Assembly: GCF_050433125.1 (NCBI RefSeq)
Contig: NZ_JBNPXV010000006.1
Coordinates: 253,464-317,463, forward strand
DNA from: Roseimarinus sediminis
GTDB taxonomy: Bacteria > Bacteroidota > Bacteroidia > Bacteroidales > Prolixibacteraceae
DNA: 64,000 nucleotides
Direction of reading: 5' to 3'
The notes below the pieces were generated by a model. The model had not been told where the DNA came from. It was given only the letters and a program-made list of their open reading frames with translations, and searched no databases. The position numbers and the translations under genes were made by a program. The stretch's first letter is position 1; the number at the start of each line of letters is the position of its first letter. This document shows, piece by piece, positions 16,952 through 26,600 of this stretch.

Positions 16952-19159
16952 ATGAACAGAATTCATATTTTATCTAACCGCTTACCATTTAATGCCGAAA
17001 AGGTAGACAACGATTTCGAACTAACTCCGAGTGTAGGAGGCCTTGCCACCGGAATGAAATCGATCTATAAGAATTACAAGGGCAACTGGATTGGCTGGCC
17101 GGGCTTACCCATCGAACAATTTGAAGCCGATGATGAGCAGAAAATCGATCGTGCACTTGAAAAAGAAGGTTGTGTAACGGTTCACCTGCATCAGAAGGAA
17201 ATCAATAAGTATTACGAAGGATTTAGCAATAAAACGATTTGGCCACTTTTCCACTATTTTAACGAGTTTGTTCAGTATGAGCACGAAGAGTGGGAGGCCT
17301 ATGTTCAGGTTAACCAGAAATTTGCCGATGCAGCCCTTAGGGTGCTTGAAGAAAATGATATGATTTGGGTTCACGATTATCAGCTAATGCTGGTTCCCGG
17401 AATGATCAAAAAAATGCGTCCCGATGTAACCATTGGGTTCTTTCTTCACATTCCTTTTCCTTCGTTCGAGGTTTTCAGAATTCTTCCCTGGCGGAAAGAA
17501 ATCATAAGTGGTATGTTGGGCGCCGATTTGCTGGGCTTCCATACCTATGATTATGAACGCCACTTTTTGAGCAGTGTACGCCGTTTGTTGGGGCTGGAAA
17601 TCAATTTCAACCAAATTCATACCGAGAACCGGATCATTCTGGCCGATGCCTTTCCAATGGGGATCGATTACAGCAAGTTTAGTAAGGCCTCTATCAACGT
17701 TAAAAACAAACTCATCCAGGAGAAATCAGAACTTCAGGTTGAACTGGAGCGTTATTTTTTAAATGCTCCGCAACGAAAGCTAATTCTGTCGATCGACCGG
17801 ATGGACTACACCAAAGGCATTCCCAACCGGCTAAAGGCTTTTGCCATGTTCCTCGAAAAATACCCGCAGTACCGGGGCAATGTAAGCCTGGTAATGCTGG
17901 CTGTTCCTTCGCGCGGAAAGGTTGAACAGTACAAAAAGCTGAAAAAACAGGTCGATGAACTGGTGGGCTACATCAATGGCCGCTTTGGAATGGTGAACTA
18001 TAATCCCATCTGGTATTTCTATCGTTCGTTGCCCTTCGAAAATCTGATTGAACTATACAATGCCTGCGATGTGGCGCTGATTACTCCGGTACGCGACGGA
18101 ATGAACCTGGTTGCCAAGGAATATGTGGCTTCGAGGGTCAATAAAAGCGGGGTGATTATCATCAGTGAAATGGCCGGTGTGAGTAAAGAAATGGGGGAAG
18201 CCATTATTATCAATCCCAATAACTTCAACGAAATTGCCGAGAGCATTTACAATGCACTTGAAATGCCACTAGCAGAACAACGCGAGCGCATGGAAATAAT
18301 GCAGAAACGACTCAAGCGGTACGATGTGTTTAAGTGGGCCGGCGAATTTGTTAAATCGATGGAGAAAATCAAGACCATACAACATCAGTTCAATACCAAA
18401 AAAATTACTGCCCGGGTGCAGCAGGATATTGCTCAGGAATATGCGAAGGCGGAAAAGAGGGCTATTTTTCTCGATTACGACGGTACGCTTGCCAGTTTTA
18501 AAACCAATCCCCAAGCCGCCAGTCCTGATGTTGAAGTTCATCAGCTGATCAAAAAACTAACCGGTGACGAGCGAAATGAGGTAACCATTATCAGCGGTCG
18601 AGACCGGGCTACCCTTGAAAAATGGTTCGAGGGTCACGATATCAACCTGATTGTAGAACATGGTGTTTGGACCAAAGTAAGGGGCGATGAATGGCGAATG
18701 CTCTACCAGATTAATGCCGACTGGAAGGAGAATATCAGGCCGGCGCTTGAAAATTTTGTCGACCGTACGCCTGGCTCATTTATCGAAGAAAAAAATTACT
18801 CACTGGTTTGGCATTACCGCAAATCGGAACCCGAACAGGGTGCTTTGCGCGCCAACGAGCTGAAAGACGAGCTGACCAATCTGATTGCCAATCATAACCT
18901 CGAAATCATGGAGGGCAACAAGGTCATTGAGGTGAAAAGCGGTGGGATTAACAAAGGTGCTGCGGCCGTGCGTTTTATCGGCGATCGCAGGTTTGATTTC
19001 ATCCTTGCCGTTGGCGACGACTGGACCGATGAATACATGTTCCGCGAACTGCCCGAAAATGCAGTAACGGTGAAGGTTGGGATGGTAAATACAGCAGCCC
19101 GCTTTAAGGTTGAATCGGTTGCAGGTGTGCGCAGCCTTTTAAAAGCACTGACTCAGTAA
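16952..19159 (+). CDS. Bifunctional trehalose-6-phosphate synthase/phosphatase
   Basis: Makes trehalose from UDP-glucose (or another NDP-glucose) and glucose-6-phosphate. The N-terminal GT20 (OtsA) domain, about residues 1-455, has ILSNRLPF, SVGGLATGMKSIY, WVHDYQLMLVPGMI, FLHIPFPSFEVFRILPWR and TPVRDGMNLVAKEYV. After a linker, the HAD phosphatase (OtsB) domain has FLDYDGTL (nucleophile Asp508, Asp510), TIISGRDRATLEKWF and VGDDWTDEYMF. Both halves look intact. The start is ATG 16952 (MNRIHILSNRLPF, 735 residues); ATG 16916 is possible. It is convergent with the next gene (4 nt apart) and divergent from GH15. Confidence 0.93.
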   Translation: MNRIHILSNRLPFNAEKVDNDFELTPSVGGLATGMKSIYKNYKGNWIGWPGLPIEQFEADDEQKIDRALEKEGCVTVHLHQKEINKYYEGFSNKTIWPLFHYFNEFVQYEHEEWEAYVQVNQKFADAALRVLEENDMIWVHDYQLMLVPGMIKKMRPDVTIGFFLHIPFPSFEVFRILPWRKEIISGMLGADLLGFHTYDYERHFLSSVRRLLGLEINFNQIHTENRIILADAFPMGIDYSKFSKASINVKNKLIQEKSELQVELERYFLNAPQRKLILSIDRMDYTKGIPNRLKAFAMFLEKYPQYRGNVSLVMLAVPSRGKVEQYKKLKKQVDELVGYINGRFGMVNYNPIWYFYRSLPFENLIELYNACDVALITPVRDGMNLVAKEYVASRVNKSGVIIISEMAGVSKEMGEAIIINPNNFNEIAESIYNALEMPLAEQRERMEIMQKRLKRYDVFKWAGEFVKSMEKIKTIQHQFNTKKITARVQQDIAQEYAKAEKRAIFLDYDGTLASFKTNPQAASPDVEVHQLIKKLTGDERNEVTIISGRDRATLEKWFEGHDINLIVEHGVWTKVRGDEWRMLYQINADWKENIRPALENFVDRTPGSFIEEKNYSLVWHYRKSEPEQGALRANELKDELTNLIANHNLEIMEGNKVIEVKSGGINKGAAAVRFIGDRRFDFILAVGDDWTDEYMFRELPENAVTVKVGMVNTAARFKVESVAGVRSLLKALTQ

Positions 19160-19163
19160 GCAA

Positions 19164-20108
19164 CTACCACTTTCGTTCGGGTGCTTTAAAATGATAAATC
19201 ACAGCCAGACGAAAAGTTTGATAATGATAATCCTGAAAACCGGTTTGATATTCAGCAGCAATGTTGAAGAGCTTGCCGGTTTTTTTGATGCGCGTTCGCA
19301 AAATCCGAGGATCATTATGACCCTGTATGGCTCCTTCGCCATAAATGCCGTTCAGGTATTTGTAGGCATCGTAACCATTGTACCCTCCGTATTCGGTGTA
19401 TAAGCTCAGCCACTGGTTTTTCAGTTCTATTCCCAGTTCAATAACTGCCCCTTCATCCTGGGCCATTTCTACCTTATTGGTTTGCCATACATAAAAACCC
19501 GTAAGGCCGGCGATTCTGATTTCGCTAAGCCATTTTGACGAAGTATAAAAGCTTTTTCCGAAAGCCATGTAAAAATAGTTCATTCCTGCATTGGTATAGC
19601 GGGCATGGTAGTTGTCGCCGGTGGTGGTTTTCAGGGTGTAATTCAGCACCATGTCGGGCAGGTAGATCTTGTCTTTCAGCAACTGAATGTAAGTGCTGAT
19701 AAGCAAATCGCCAGCCACGGTCGTCCAACCTTCATCGCGGTATACTACTTGTCGGAAGTCGCGTACCTGGTTTGAGCTTCTGAAAGTTTCGCTGGGTTGG
19801 CCCCATATTTCAACGGCAGCACGGCCGGGAGCAATGTTCCAGTAATACCTGAAAAATGAGTTAACAGCTGTATCGCCGGTCATTTGGTGATAATGGGCAC
19901 CCAGTTCGAGCTTCGATTCGTAACCCACCCGGGCATAGTCCATTCGGGGAACCAGCAAAGCATTGGGGCCCATTTTGCCGGGAGCTATCTGCAACCATTG
20001 GGCCATGTGTCCGCCTCCAAAATTAATCCACTCGCTTTGATCACTTGTTTGAGAAAAAAGCCACGCTGGTAATAAAAGAAGGAACAGAAAAAAAGCGCTT
20101 TTATGCAT
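19164..20108 (-). CDS. Predicted outer-membrane beta-barrel protein, unknown function
   Basis: A 314-residue protein with a clear signal peptide (FFLFLLLLPAWLFSQ, cleavage after the SQ). The mature part is rich in alternating aromatic/polar strands (for example NSFFRYYWNIAPG, YNGYDAYKYLNG) and ends in a strand finishing VIYHFKAPERKW, consistent with a small outer-membrane barrel. I do not recognise a named family. A TATTTTTG box at 20128-20135 is 19 nt upstream of its ATG. It is convergent with the trehalose gene, and no functional link is shown. Confidence 0.6.
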   Translation of the reverse strand: MHKSAFFLFLLLLPAWLFSQTSDQSEWINFGGGHMAQWLQIAPGKMGPNALLVPRMDYARVGYESKLELGAHYHQMTGDTAVNSFFRYYWNIAPGRAAVEIWGQPSETFRSSNQVRDFRQVVYRDEGWTTVAGDLLISTYIQLLKDKIYLPDMVLNYTLKTTTGDNYHARYTNAGMNYFYMAFGKSFYTSSKWLSEIRIAGLTGFYVWQTNKVEMAQDEGAVIELGIELKNQWLSLYTEYGGYNGYDAYKYLNGIYGEGAIQGHNDPRILRTRIKKTGKLFNIAAEYQTGFQDYHYQTFRLAVIYHFKAPERKW

Positions 20109-20127
20109 GATGTTTAGTTAAGTAGTG

Positions 20128-20135
20128 CAAAAATA
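20128..20135 (-). promoter_or_regulatory. Promoter -7 box of the outer-membrane protein gene
   Basis: The minus strand reads TATTTTTG, an exact TAnnTTTG match, 19 nt before the ATG at 20108. Confidence 0.45.
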
Positions 20136-20249
20136 GAAATTGCAGGCACATTTTTCTACACGAAATGCGAATGATTATTACTTTCGTTTGTAACAAAAAT
20201 TCAATAACACTGACCAATTAAACAATTATAAAAGCAAAGCACTAAAACA

Positions 20250-21167
20250 ATGGAATTCTTTAAAGCAGAAAATGTAAGTAAACGCTATTCGGGACATCAG
20301 GCGCTTACCGATGTAAGTATCTCTATTGAGCAGGGCCAGGTATTTGGATTGCTGGGCCCCAATGGTGCCGGAAAAACCACCCTCATCCGCATCATCAATC
20401 AAATTACGGCGCCCGATGAAGGACGCATCTTTCTTGAAGGCCGTCCGTTAAAATCGACCGACATTTATAACATTGGGTATTTGCCTGAAGAAAGGGGGCT
20501 GTACAAGAAAATGAAGGTTGGTGAACAGGCACTGTATCTGGCACAGTTGAAAGGACTTTCACGTCGTGATGCACTGAAAAAGCTCAAGTTTTGGTTCGAG
20601 AAATTTGAAATTCAGGGCTGGTGGGATAAAAAGCTCATGGAGCTTTCGAAAGGGATGCAGCAAAAAATCCAGTTTGTATGTACTGTATTACACGAACCCA
20701 AACTGCTCATTTTTGATGAACCCTTCAGTGGTTTCGACCCCATTAATGCCAACCTGATTAAACAGGAAATACTCTATTTACGCGAGCAGGGTGCAACCAT
20801 CATCTTTTCAACCCACAACATGAGTTCGGTCGAAGAAATTTGCGATCATATTGCCCTGATCAATAAATCGAAAAAAATTCTCGACGGGAACATTCACGAT
20901 GTAAAAGCCCGTTTCAAGACCAATACCTACGATGTAGTGTACAAGGGGAATTTTAACGAAATAACCAGCAGGCTTGGGGCCGCTTTCGATGTATTGTCGC
21001 ACGACGAAGGAAAACATTTTAACCAGCTTACCGTGAAACATCAAAATGGTGCGCAAAACAACGAAATGCTGAAGATGATCATGTCGGTTTCCGAAATTGT
21101 ATCGTTTAGCGAGCGCATACCAAGTATGAACGAAGTATTTATTAACGTAGTAGAAAGCAACAACTAA
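20250..21167 (+). CDS. ABC-2 type exporter ATPase (NatA-like)
   Basis: A 305-residue ABC ATPase: A-loop region KRYSGHQAL, Walker A GPNGAGKTT (36-44), signature LSKGMQQK (132-139), Walker B LLIFDEP (152-158) and H-switch FSTHNM. The C-terminal 80 residues form the extension typical of NatA/YhaQ-type importers of regulatory signals or sodium/drug exporters. The next gene, 11 nt downstream, encodes its permease. The substrate cannot be inferred. It is less like the other two ABC ATPases of this window than they are like each other. A weak TACTTTCG box lies at 20179-20186. Confidence 0.9.
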   Translation: MEFFKAENVSKRYSGHQALTDVSISIEQGQVFGLLGPNGAGKTTLIRIINQITAPDEGRIFLEGRPLKSTDIYNIGYLPEERGLYKKMKVGEQALYLAQLKGLSRRDALKKLKFWFEKFEIQGWWDKKLMELSKGMQQKIQFVCTVLHEPKLLIFDEPFSGFDPINANLIKQEILYLREQGATIIFSTHNMSSVEEICDHIALINKSKKILDGNIHDVKARFKTNTYDVVYKGNFNEITSRLGAAFDVLSHDEGKHFNQLTVKHQNGAQNNEMLKMIMSVSEIVSFSERIPSMNEVFINVVESNN

Positions 21168-21178
21168 ACCCGAGCGCA

Positions 21179-22522
21179 ATGAATAAGATCATACTCATTT
21201 TTAAACGTGAATATTTAATAAGGGTTAAAAAGAAATCGTTTTTAATATTGACCATTTTAACCCCCTTGTTATTTGCAGGCATTATGTTTCTTCCGGCTTA
21301 TCTGGCTACGCGCGATAGCAAGGAAGAACACAAAGTGGCCGTATTGGACCGTTCAGCGCTTTTTCTGGGAGAACTCGAAGACGCTGCATCCACTCAGTTT
21401 CATTTTATTCAAGAGGAAGAGTACAACGAGGTAAAAGATCATCTGAAGGACAATGAATACTATGCCTTGCTCGACATTCCCGAAAACATTGTAAACATCA
21501 ACCGGGTAAATGTGTATTCGCACAAACAGATCAACCTGGATGTGAAGTCTCATATCGACAGGCAGCTGGAGCAAATTCTTGAGGACCAGAAGCGTGCCGA
21601 ACTCATGAAGCGCATTGGTATTGCCGATCTGGAAAACCAGCTTCAGAATACAGAGACCCGTATTTCGGTCGAAACCATTAAGTTAAGTGAAGGTGGTGAA
21701 GCCAAAAAAGGCTCAACCGAAATTGCCATGGGGGTTGGCTATGCAGCCGGTTTTCTGATTTATATGTTTGTATTTATATACGGAAACATGCTTATGCGTG
21801 GTGTGCTCGAAGAAAAGCAAAACCGGATTGTCGAGGTCATTATCTCATCGGTAAAACCCATTCAGTTGATGATGGGAAAAATTATCGGACTTGCTGCAGT
21901 CGGTCTTACCCAGTTCCTTATCTGGATCATCCTGATGGGAGGTATTTTCATTGGTGCAAAATCGATGTTTGTGAACGAAGATGCCATGCAGCAAATGGTT
22001 CAGGGCGAAAGTATCATGATGGCCGGAGGGGGCGAAGCTGCTGAAATGGTACAGGAAATGGCTGACGATAAAATGGCCGAGATCATTTCACAAATCGAGG
22101 CGGTTAATTTTACGCAGATCATCTTCTTCTTCCTCATTTATTTTATTCTGGGTTACCTGCTTTACAGCTCTTTGATGGCCGCCGTGGCCTCGGCTGTCGA
22201 TTCGGAAGAGGACATGCAGCAATTTATGTTACCCATCACCATTCCTTTGGTTGCGGCCATCATTATTTTGGCCAATGTAATCAAAAACCCTGAAGGGCAG
22301 CTGGCTTTCTGGGCTTCCCATATTCCTTTTACTTCGCCCATTATTATGATGGTGCGTATTCCGTTTGGCGTGCCATGGTACGAAGTGCTTATTTCAATTG
22401 GCATTCTTGCAGTTTCGACTTACGGGGCCATTTGGATTGCAAGTAAGATTTACCGCACCGGAATCTTAATGTATGGTAAAAAGCCAAGTTGGAAAGAATT
22501 GGGCAAATGGTTGAGGTACTAA
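21179..22522 (+). CDS. ABC-2 type exporter permease (NatB-like)
   Basis: A 447-residue membrane protein: one N-terminal transmembrane helix (about 21-42), a large extracytoplasmic domain of about 140 residues, then a cluster of five or so helices from about residue 185 to the end, the usual ABC-2/NatB topology. The segment GVLEEKQNRIVEVIISSVKP is the conserved cytoplasmic coupling region of this family. It follows its ATPase by 11 nt and is closed by the terminator at 22549-22576, so the pair is a self-contained transporter separate from the hybrid locus downstream. Confidence 0.88.
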   Translation: MNKIILIFKREYLIRVKKKSFLILTILTPLLFAGIMFLPAYLATRDSKEEHKVAVLDRSALFLGELEDAASTQFHFIQEEEYNEVKDHLKDNEYYALLDIPENIVNINRVNVYSHKQINLDVKSHIDRQLEQILEDQKRAELMKRIGIADLENQLQNTETRISVETIKLSEGGEAKKGSTEIAMGVGYAAGFLIYMFVFIYGNMLMRGVLEEKQNRIVEVIISSVKPIQLMMGKIIGLAAVGLTQFLIWIILMGGIFIGAKSMFVNEDAMQQMVQGESIMMAGGGEAAEMVQEMADDKMAEIISQIEAVNFTQIIFFFLIYFILGYLLYSSLMAAVASAVDSEEDMQQFMLPITIPLVAAIIILANVIKNPEGQLAFWASHIPFTSPIIMMVRIPFGVPWYEVLISIGILAVSTYGAIWIASKIYRTGILMYGKKPSWKELGKWLRY

Positions 22523-22548
22523 GGTAATTTTAAGACAAAAAATAGAAA

Positions 22549-22576
22549 GGGCCGGACATTGTGTCTGGCTTTTTTC
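22549..22576 (+). terminator. Intrinsic terminator after the NatAB-like pair
   Basis: GCCGGACA (22551-22558), loop TTG, TGTCTGGC (22562-22569, one G-U pair), followed by six T. It separates the NatAB-like pair from the RND/ABC locus. Confidence 0.85.
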
Positions 22577-22699
22577 TATTTCGAAAGCTGTTTTAGCTGT
22601 TCAGTTACCGATTCATAAGTGCCTTTGGCCGATCGCTTGTAAATTATCAGGGAAATACTTGCTTTATTTAACACTTTTAATCAAATGCTGGTTAAACCT

Positions 22700-22746
22700 T
22701 TCATCGGTCGACCAATCTAAAAACGTGACGTTAAAACAGTACCAAA
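22700..22746 (+). promoter_or_regulatory. Candidate operator region upstream of the RND/ABC locus
   Basis: Two short palindromes lie before the GTG start of the first gene: GGTCGACC (22706-22713) and AACGTGACGTT (22722-22732, arms AACGT/ACGTT). No exact TAnnTTTG box is seen between the terminator and the gene. The remainder of 22577-22746 shows nothing else I can name. Confidence 0.3.
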
Positions 22747-23634
22747 GTGAAAATCTCAATTCAGGACTTATCAAAAATTTATGGCAACGGTCATAAAGCC
22801 CTTAAATCGGTCAATCTCGAAATTGAAAACGGGATGTTTGGTTTACTGGGGGCCAACGGAGCCGGCAAATCAACACTGATGCGCATTTTGGTATCGTTGA
22901 TGAAGCCCAGCGAGGGCAAAGTGCTGGTCAACGGAATGGATCTATCGAAAAACAGAAAGGCCATTCGCTCAATGACCGGTTATCTGCCTCAGGATTTCAG
23001 CGCCTTCCCAATGTTAAAAACCTGGGAGTTTCTTGATTATTCGGCCAGGCTGGCAGGGGTGAAAAATAAACGCACCCGACGCGATGCCGTTGATGAGATG
23101 CTCGAGGAGGTGGGACTTTACGAAGCCCGCGAGCGCTATGCCAATAAACTATCGGGCGGTATGAAGCGTCGCCTGGGGATTGCACAAGCCTTAATTGGCG
23201 ATCCGCAGATCATCATTGTTGACGAACCAACTACCGGGCTCGATCCCGATGAGCGCATCCGTTTCAGAAACCTGCTCACCCGCATCAGCAGTCGCGACGT
23301 GATCATTTTACTGAGTACACATATTGTAGGCGATATTTCGAGTACCTGCAATCAAATGGCACTTTTACGAAATGGAAAGGTGGTTTATAATGGTTCGCCC
23401 GAAGAACTGATCGACAAATCGAAAGGCCGCGTGTGGCGCATTCATGCTTCGCACGAGCAGTTCGACGAGGTGAATGTAAATTTCAATGTCATCTCTACCA
23501 TCCCTTCAGCGGGAGGATGGGAGCTTGAAGTAGTGGCCGATTCAGTCAATGGCTATCAGGCCGAAGCCATCGATCCGAACCTGGAACATGCTTATGTGTA
23601 TTACATGGAACACTATATTGATACGGTATTGTAA
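22747..23634 (+). CDS. ABC transporter ATPase, first gene of the RND/ABC locus
   Basis: A 295-residue ABC ATPase with GTG start: Walker A GANGAGKST (35-43), IGYLPQDF-like Q-loop (TGYLPQDFSAF), signature LSGGMKRR (135-142), Walker B IIIVDEP (155-161), GLDPDERIRFRNLL D-loop region and LLSTHIVGD H-switch. The C-terminal extension (GRVWRIHASHEQFDE, then DPNLEHAYVYYM) closely parallels that of the ATPase fused to the RND protein at 33001, so the two are paralogues. Its partner is presumably the permease fusion starting 49 nt downstream. Confidence 0.9.
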   Translation: MKISIQDLSKIYGNGHKALKSVNLEIENGMFGLLGANGAGKSTLMRILVSLMKPSEGKVLVNGMDLSKNRKAIRSMTGYLPQDFSAFPMLKTWEFLDYSARLAGVKNKRTRRDAVDEMLEEVGLYEARERYANKLSGGMKRRLGIAQALIGDPQIIIVDEPTTGLDPDERIRFRNLLTRISSRDVIILLSTHIVGDISSTCNQMALLRNGKVVYNGSPEELIDKSKGRVWRIHASHEQFDEVNVNFNVISTIPSAGGWELEVVADSVNGYQAEAIDPNLEHAYVYYMEHYIDTVL

Positions 23635-23683
23635 CAGCAAGCAAAGCAACAAATAACAAGCTAACGCCTAACAGTTATTGGCC

Positions 23684-26600
23684 ATGATCTCATTCGAAAA
23701 CATTACAACCATTTCCAGGTACGAGCGTAAAATTTTGTTGCGCAGCTGGTTCTTCCGCATTTTTGCCATTCTGTCCTTGTTCATTATTGGCATGTACAGT
23801 GGTACTATGTTGTTCAATTTTAATCCTTTTACCTGGAGTTTCAGAAGCATGCCATCGTCCATGATTTATGCCAACATGTTTCTGCTTAATATTTTTCAAT
23901 CGGTTATTGCCGTTTTTTTGGCGACCGATTTCATGAAAAGGGATAAGAAACTCAATACCTCCGAAGTTCTTTTTATCAGGCCAATGACTAACGGAGAATA
24001 CCTGGGCGGTAAAACACTCGGCCTGATTTCGGTTTTTATGTATTTAAACCTGTTGGTAATGCTGCTTACCTCAATTATGCTTATCATTTCCGATCAGGTT
24101 GAATTTCAGTTGTTGCCTATTCTTTTGTATTTCCTGCTGGTAAGCATTCCTTCGCTGGTTTTTATTATCGGTCTTTCATTTTTTGTAATGAACCTGATCA
24201 AAAACCAGCCCATTGCCTTTATTCTTTTATTGGGATACATTGCTCTGGTATTGTTTTACCTGGGCGACAAGGTCAATTATCTGTTCGATTACATGGCCTT
24301 TGTAAAACCACTTCCTTATTCCGACATCATTGGCTTTAGTAATCCTGGCGATGTGTTGATTCACCGGCTCAGCTATTTTTTACTGGGCATTGCCTTTATC
24401 TTTTTTACCAGCTGGCGACTGAACCGTTTGCCCAATAAACAATATGCGGGCACTTATGCGGCCGTACTGATGCTCGTTTTTGCCCTCCTGGCCGGTGCCG
24501 GCTTCTTTCAACTGTATAAGCAACACCGGCAAACCATTGAAATGCGCGAACAGTATTCAGTCGTCGCATCCGACTGGTACAAGCGGGCTGTTCCTCAGTT
24601 AAAAGCATGCAATATCGAACTGGAGCATGCCAAAAACATGAAGGCCTCGGCCGAAATGCTTTTATTCAACGATACAGGAAGTACACTCGATACGCTTTTT
24701 TTCACCATTAATCCAGGCTTTAAAGTTGAAAGCGTGAACATAGCCGGTGAAGAAATTGCCGAATTCAGTCAGCGGCTTCAATTGGTATTTGTTCCCCTGG
24801 AGCGTTTCATGACCAATGGTGAAGAGTTAACGGTAACAATTCATTACTCCGGGCTTCCTGATCAGCGCATTGCTTATCTCGATACCGATGATGAAGATTT
24901 TCTGGCATACGATCGTTTCATGAATTTACGCATCGACCGGCAGTATGGCTTTTATTCCGATGACTATGTTTTGCTGACCAAGGAATTGTTGTGGTATCCT
25001 TTGCCCGGAGTTTTTTACGACCCGCTGCGTCCTGCAATTTTCAGCCAACAGTTTACCCGTTTTAATTTGAAGGTGAAAACCTCGAAAGGCTTGCTCCCGC
25101 AATCGCAGGGCAGTCGAACTAGTAGCGACAGTCTGACTTACGAATTTGAAGTACGCGATCCGTTGCCTCAGTTATCGCTGGCCATCGGCAGGTATGTTGA
25201 AAAGAAAATTGATCTCGACGGCATCGCGGTTAAACTGGCGCACATCGAGGGGCACGACTTTTATACCCGGCATTTGTCAGCACTTCAGGATACCCTGAGT
25301 GATCTGCTTTTTGAATTTCTCGACGATTATGAACGCCCTCTGGGCCTGTACTATCCCTATCAGAATTTTTCACTGGTTGAAGTTCCGGTACAGTTTGCCA
25401 CACAGGCCCATACATGGACATCGGCCCAGGCGCACAATCAGCCGCAAATCATCCACTATCCCGAATGGGGTTTTAATCTGCGTCAGGCCGATTTTAAATC
25501 GAGCGCACGCCAGGTGGAGCGTAATAGCGAACGAAATAACGAGGGCCTAAGCGAGGCGGAAATACAGGCACGCGTATTTACAGGATTTCTGCGAAGTACC
25601 TTTGCTGCCGAAGATGCCGATATGAGGTTTGGTCAGCAGGACGGGCAGGCAGGCAAGGCAAATCCATACAGTATCTTTCCAAATTACTATTACTACGTCA
25701 ATTACATCAGCTCCGACGAATGTCCGGTAATTAATTATGCCTTCGAAAGTTATTTGATGAAGGGAGAGGATAACCCCCGGCAAATGTTTATGTCGCGTAT
25801 GTCGGGACTGGGCGATAATGAGCTGGCCAATCAGTTGTTGAAAGAGCGGAGTCTGAAACAAATCATTGCTGAGGTAGAAGACCAGCAGGATATTGCCCGG
25901 GTGCTCAGGGCCAAAGGCGCTTATTTGCTCACCTGGATGGAAAAGCAAATCGACGATCCGCAATTTGAACAATACCTGCTCGACTACCTGTACAACAACA
26001 GCTACCGGAATATCAGCTACGAAGAACTGGCCGCTGATTTGTCGAAGCGCTTCGATACCGAAATGGGCAGTTTTATTGCCGACTGGTACAACACAACGGG
26101 TTTGCCAGCCTTTGGTGTAGGCACCTACCAGGTGTTCGAAACCATCGACCAGTCGCAGGCTGTATTTTTGGTACGGACCAAAGTGACCAACTACAGCGAT
26201 GTTGACGGAATGGTTAAATTCACCTTCCAAACCGGAGGAGGGGGTGGTGGCCGTGGCGGATTTTTTGGCGCAGCTGCCGAATCGGAGCCCGAAGAACGAA
26301 TCTATCTGGTCGATGCCGGGCAAACGAAAGAAATACAGATGCTGCTTTACGAAGCACCCCGTTCGGTGATTTTCAATTCCCTGCTTTCCGAAAACATTCC
26401 TTCGAGTATGATGCAGTTTGGGTTGAATGCCGAGAAAAACAACAAGCTGGCAGCCGAAGAATATGAGCGGGTGGTCGATCAGCCGGTCGAACTTTACAAC
26501 GAAAACGAACTGATCGTTGATAACCGCGATGCCGGTTTTACAAGCTACGATCCGGCACTCGAAAATCCTTTACGCAAGTTTGTTGAAAGCCGTAAAAAAG

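Noticed and set aside
25547..26323. 258-codon antisense frame opposite the permease-peptidase fusion
   Set aside because: It is a mirror of a long coding gene, with no start context or recognisable domain.
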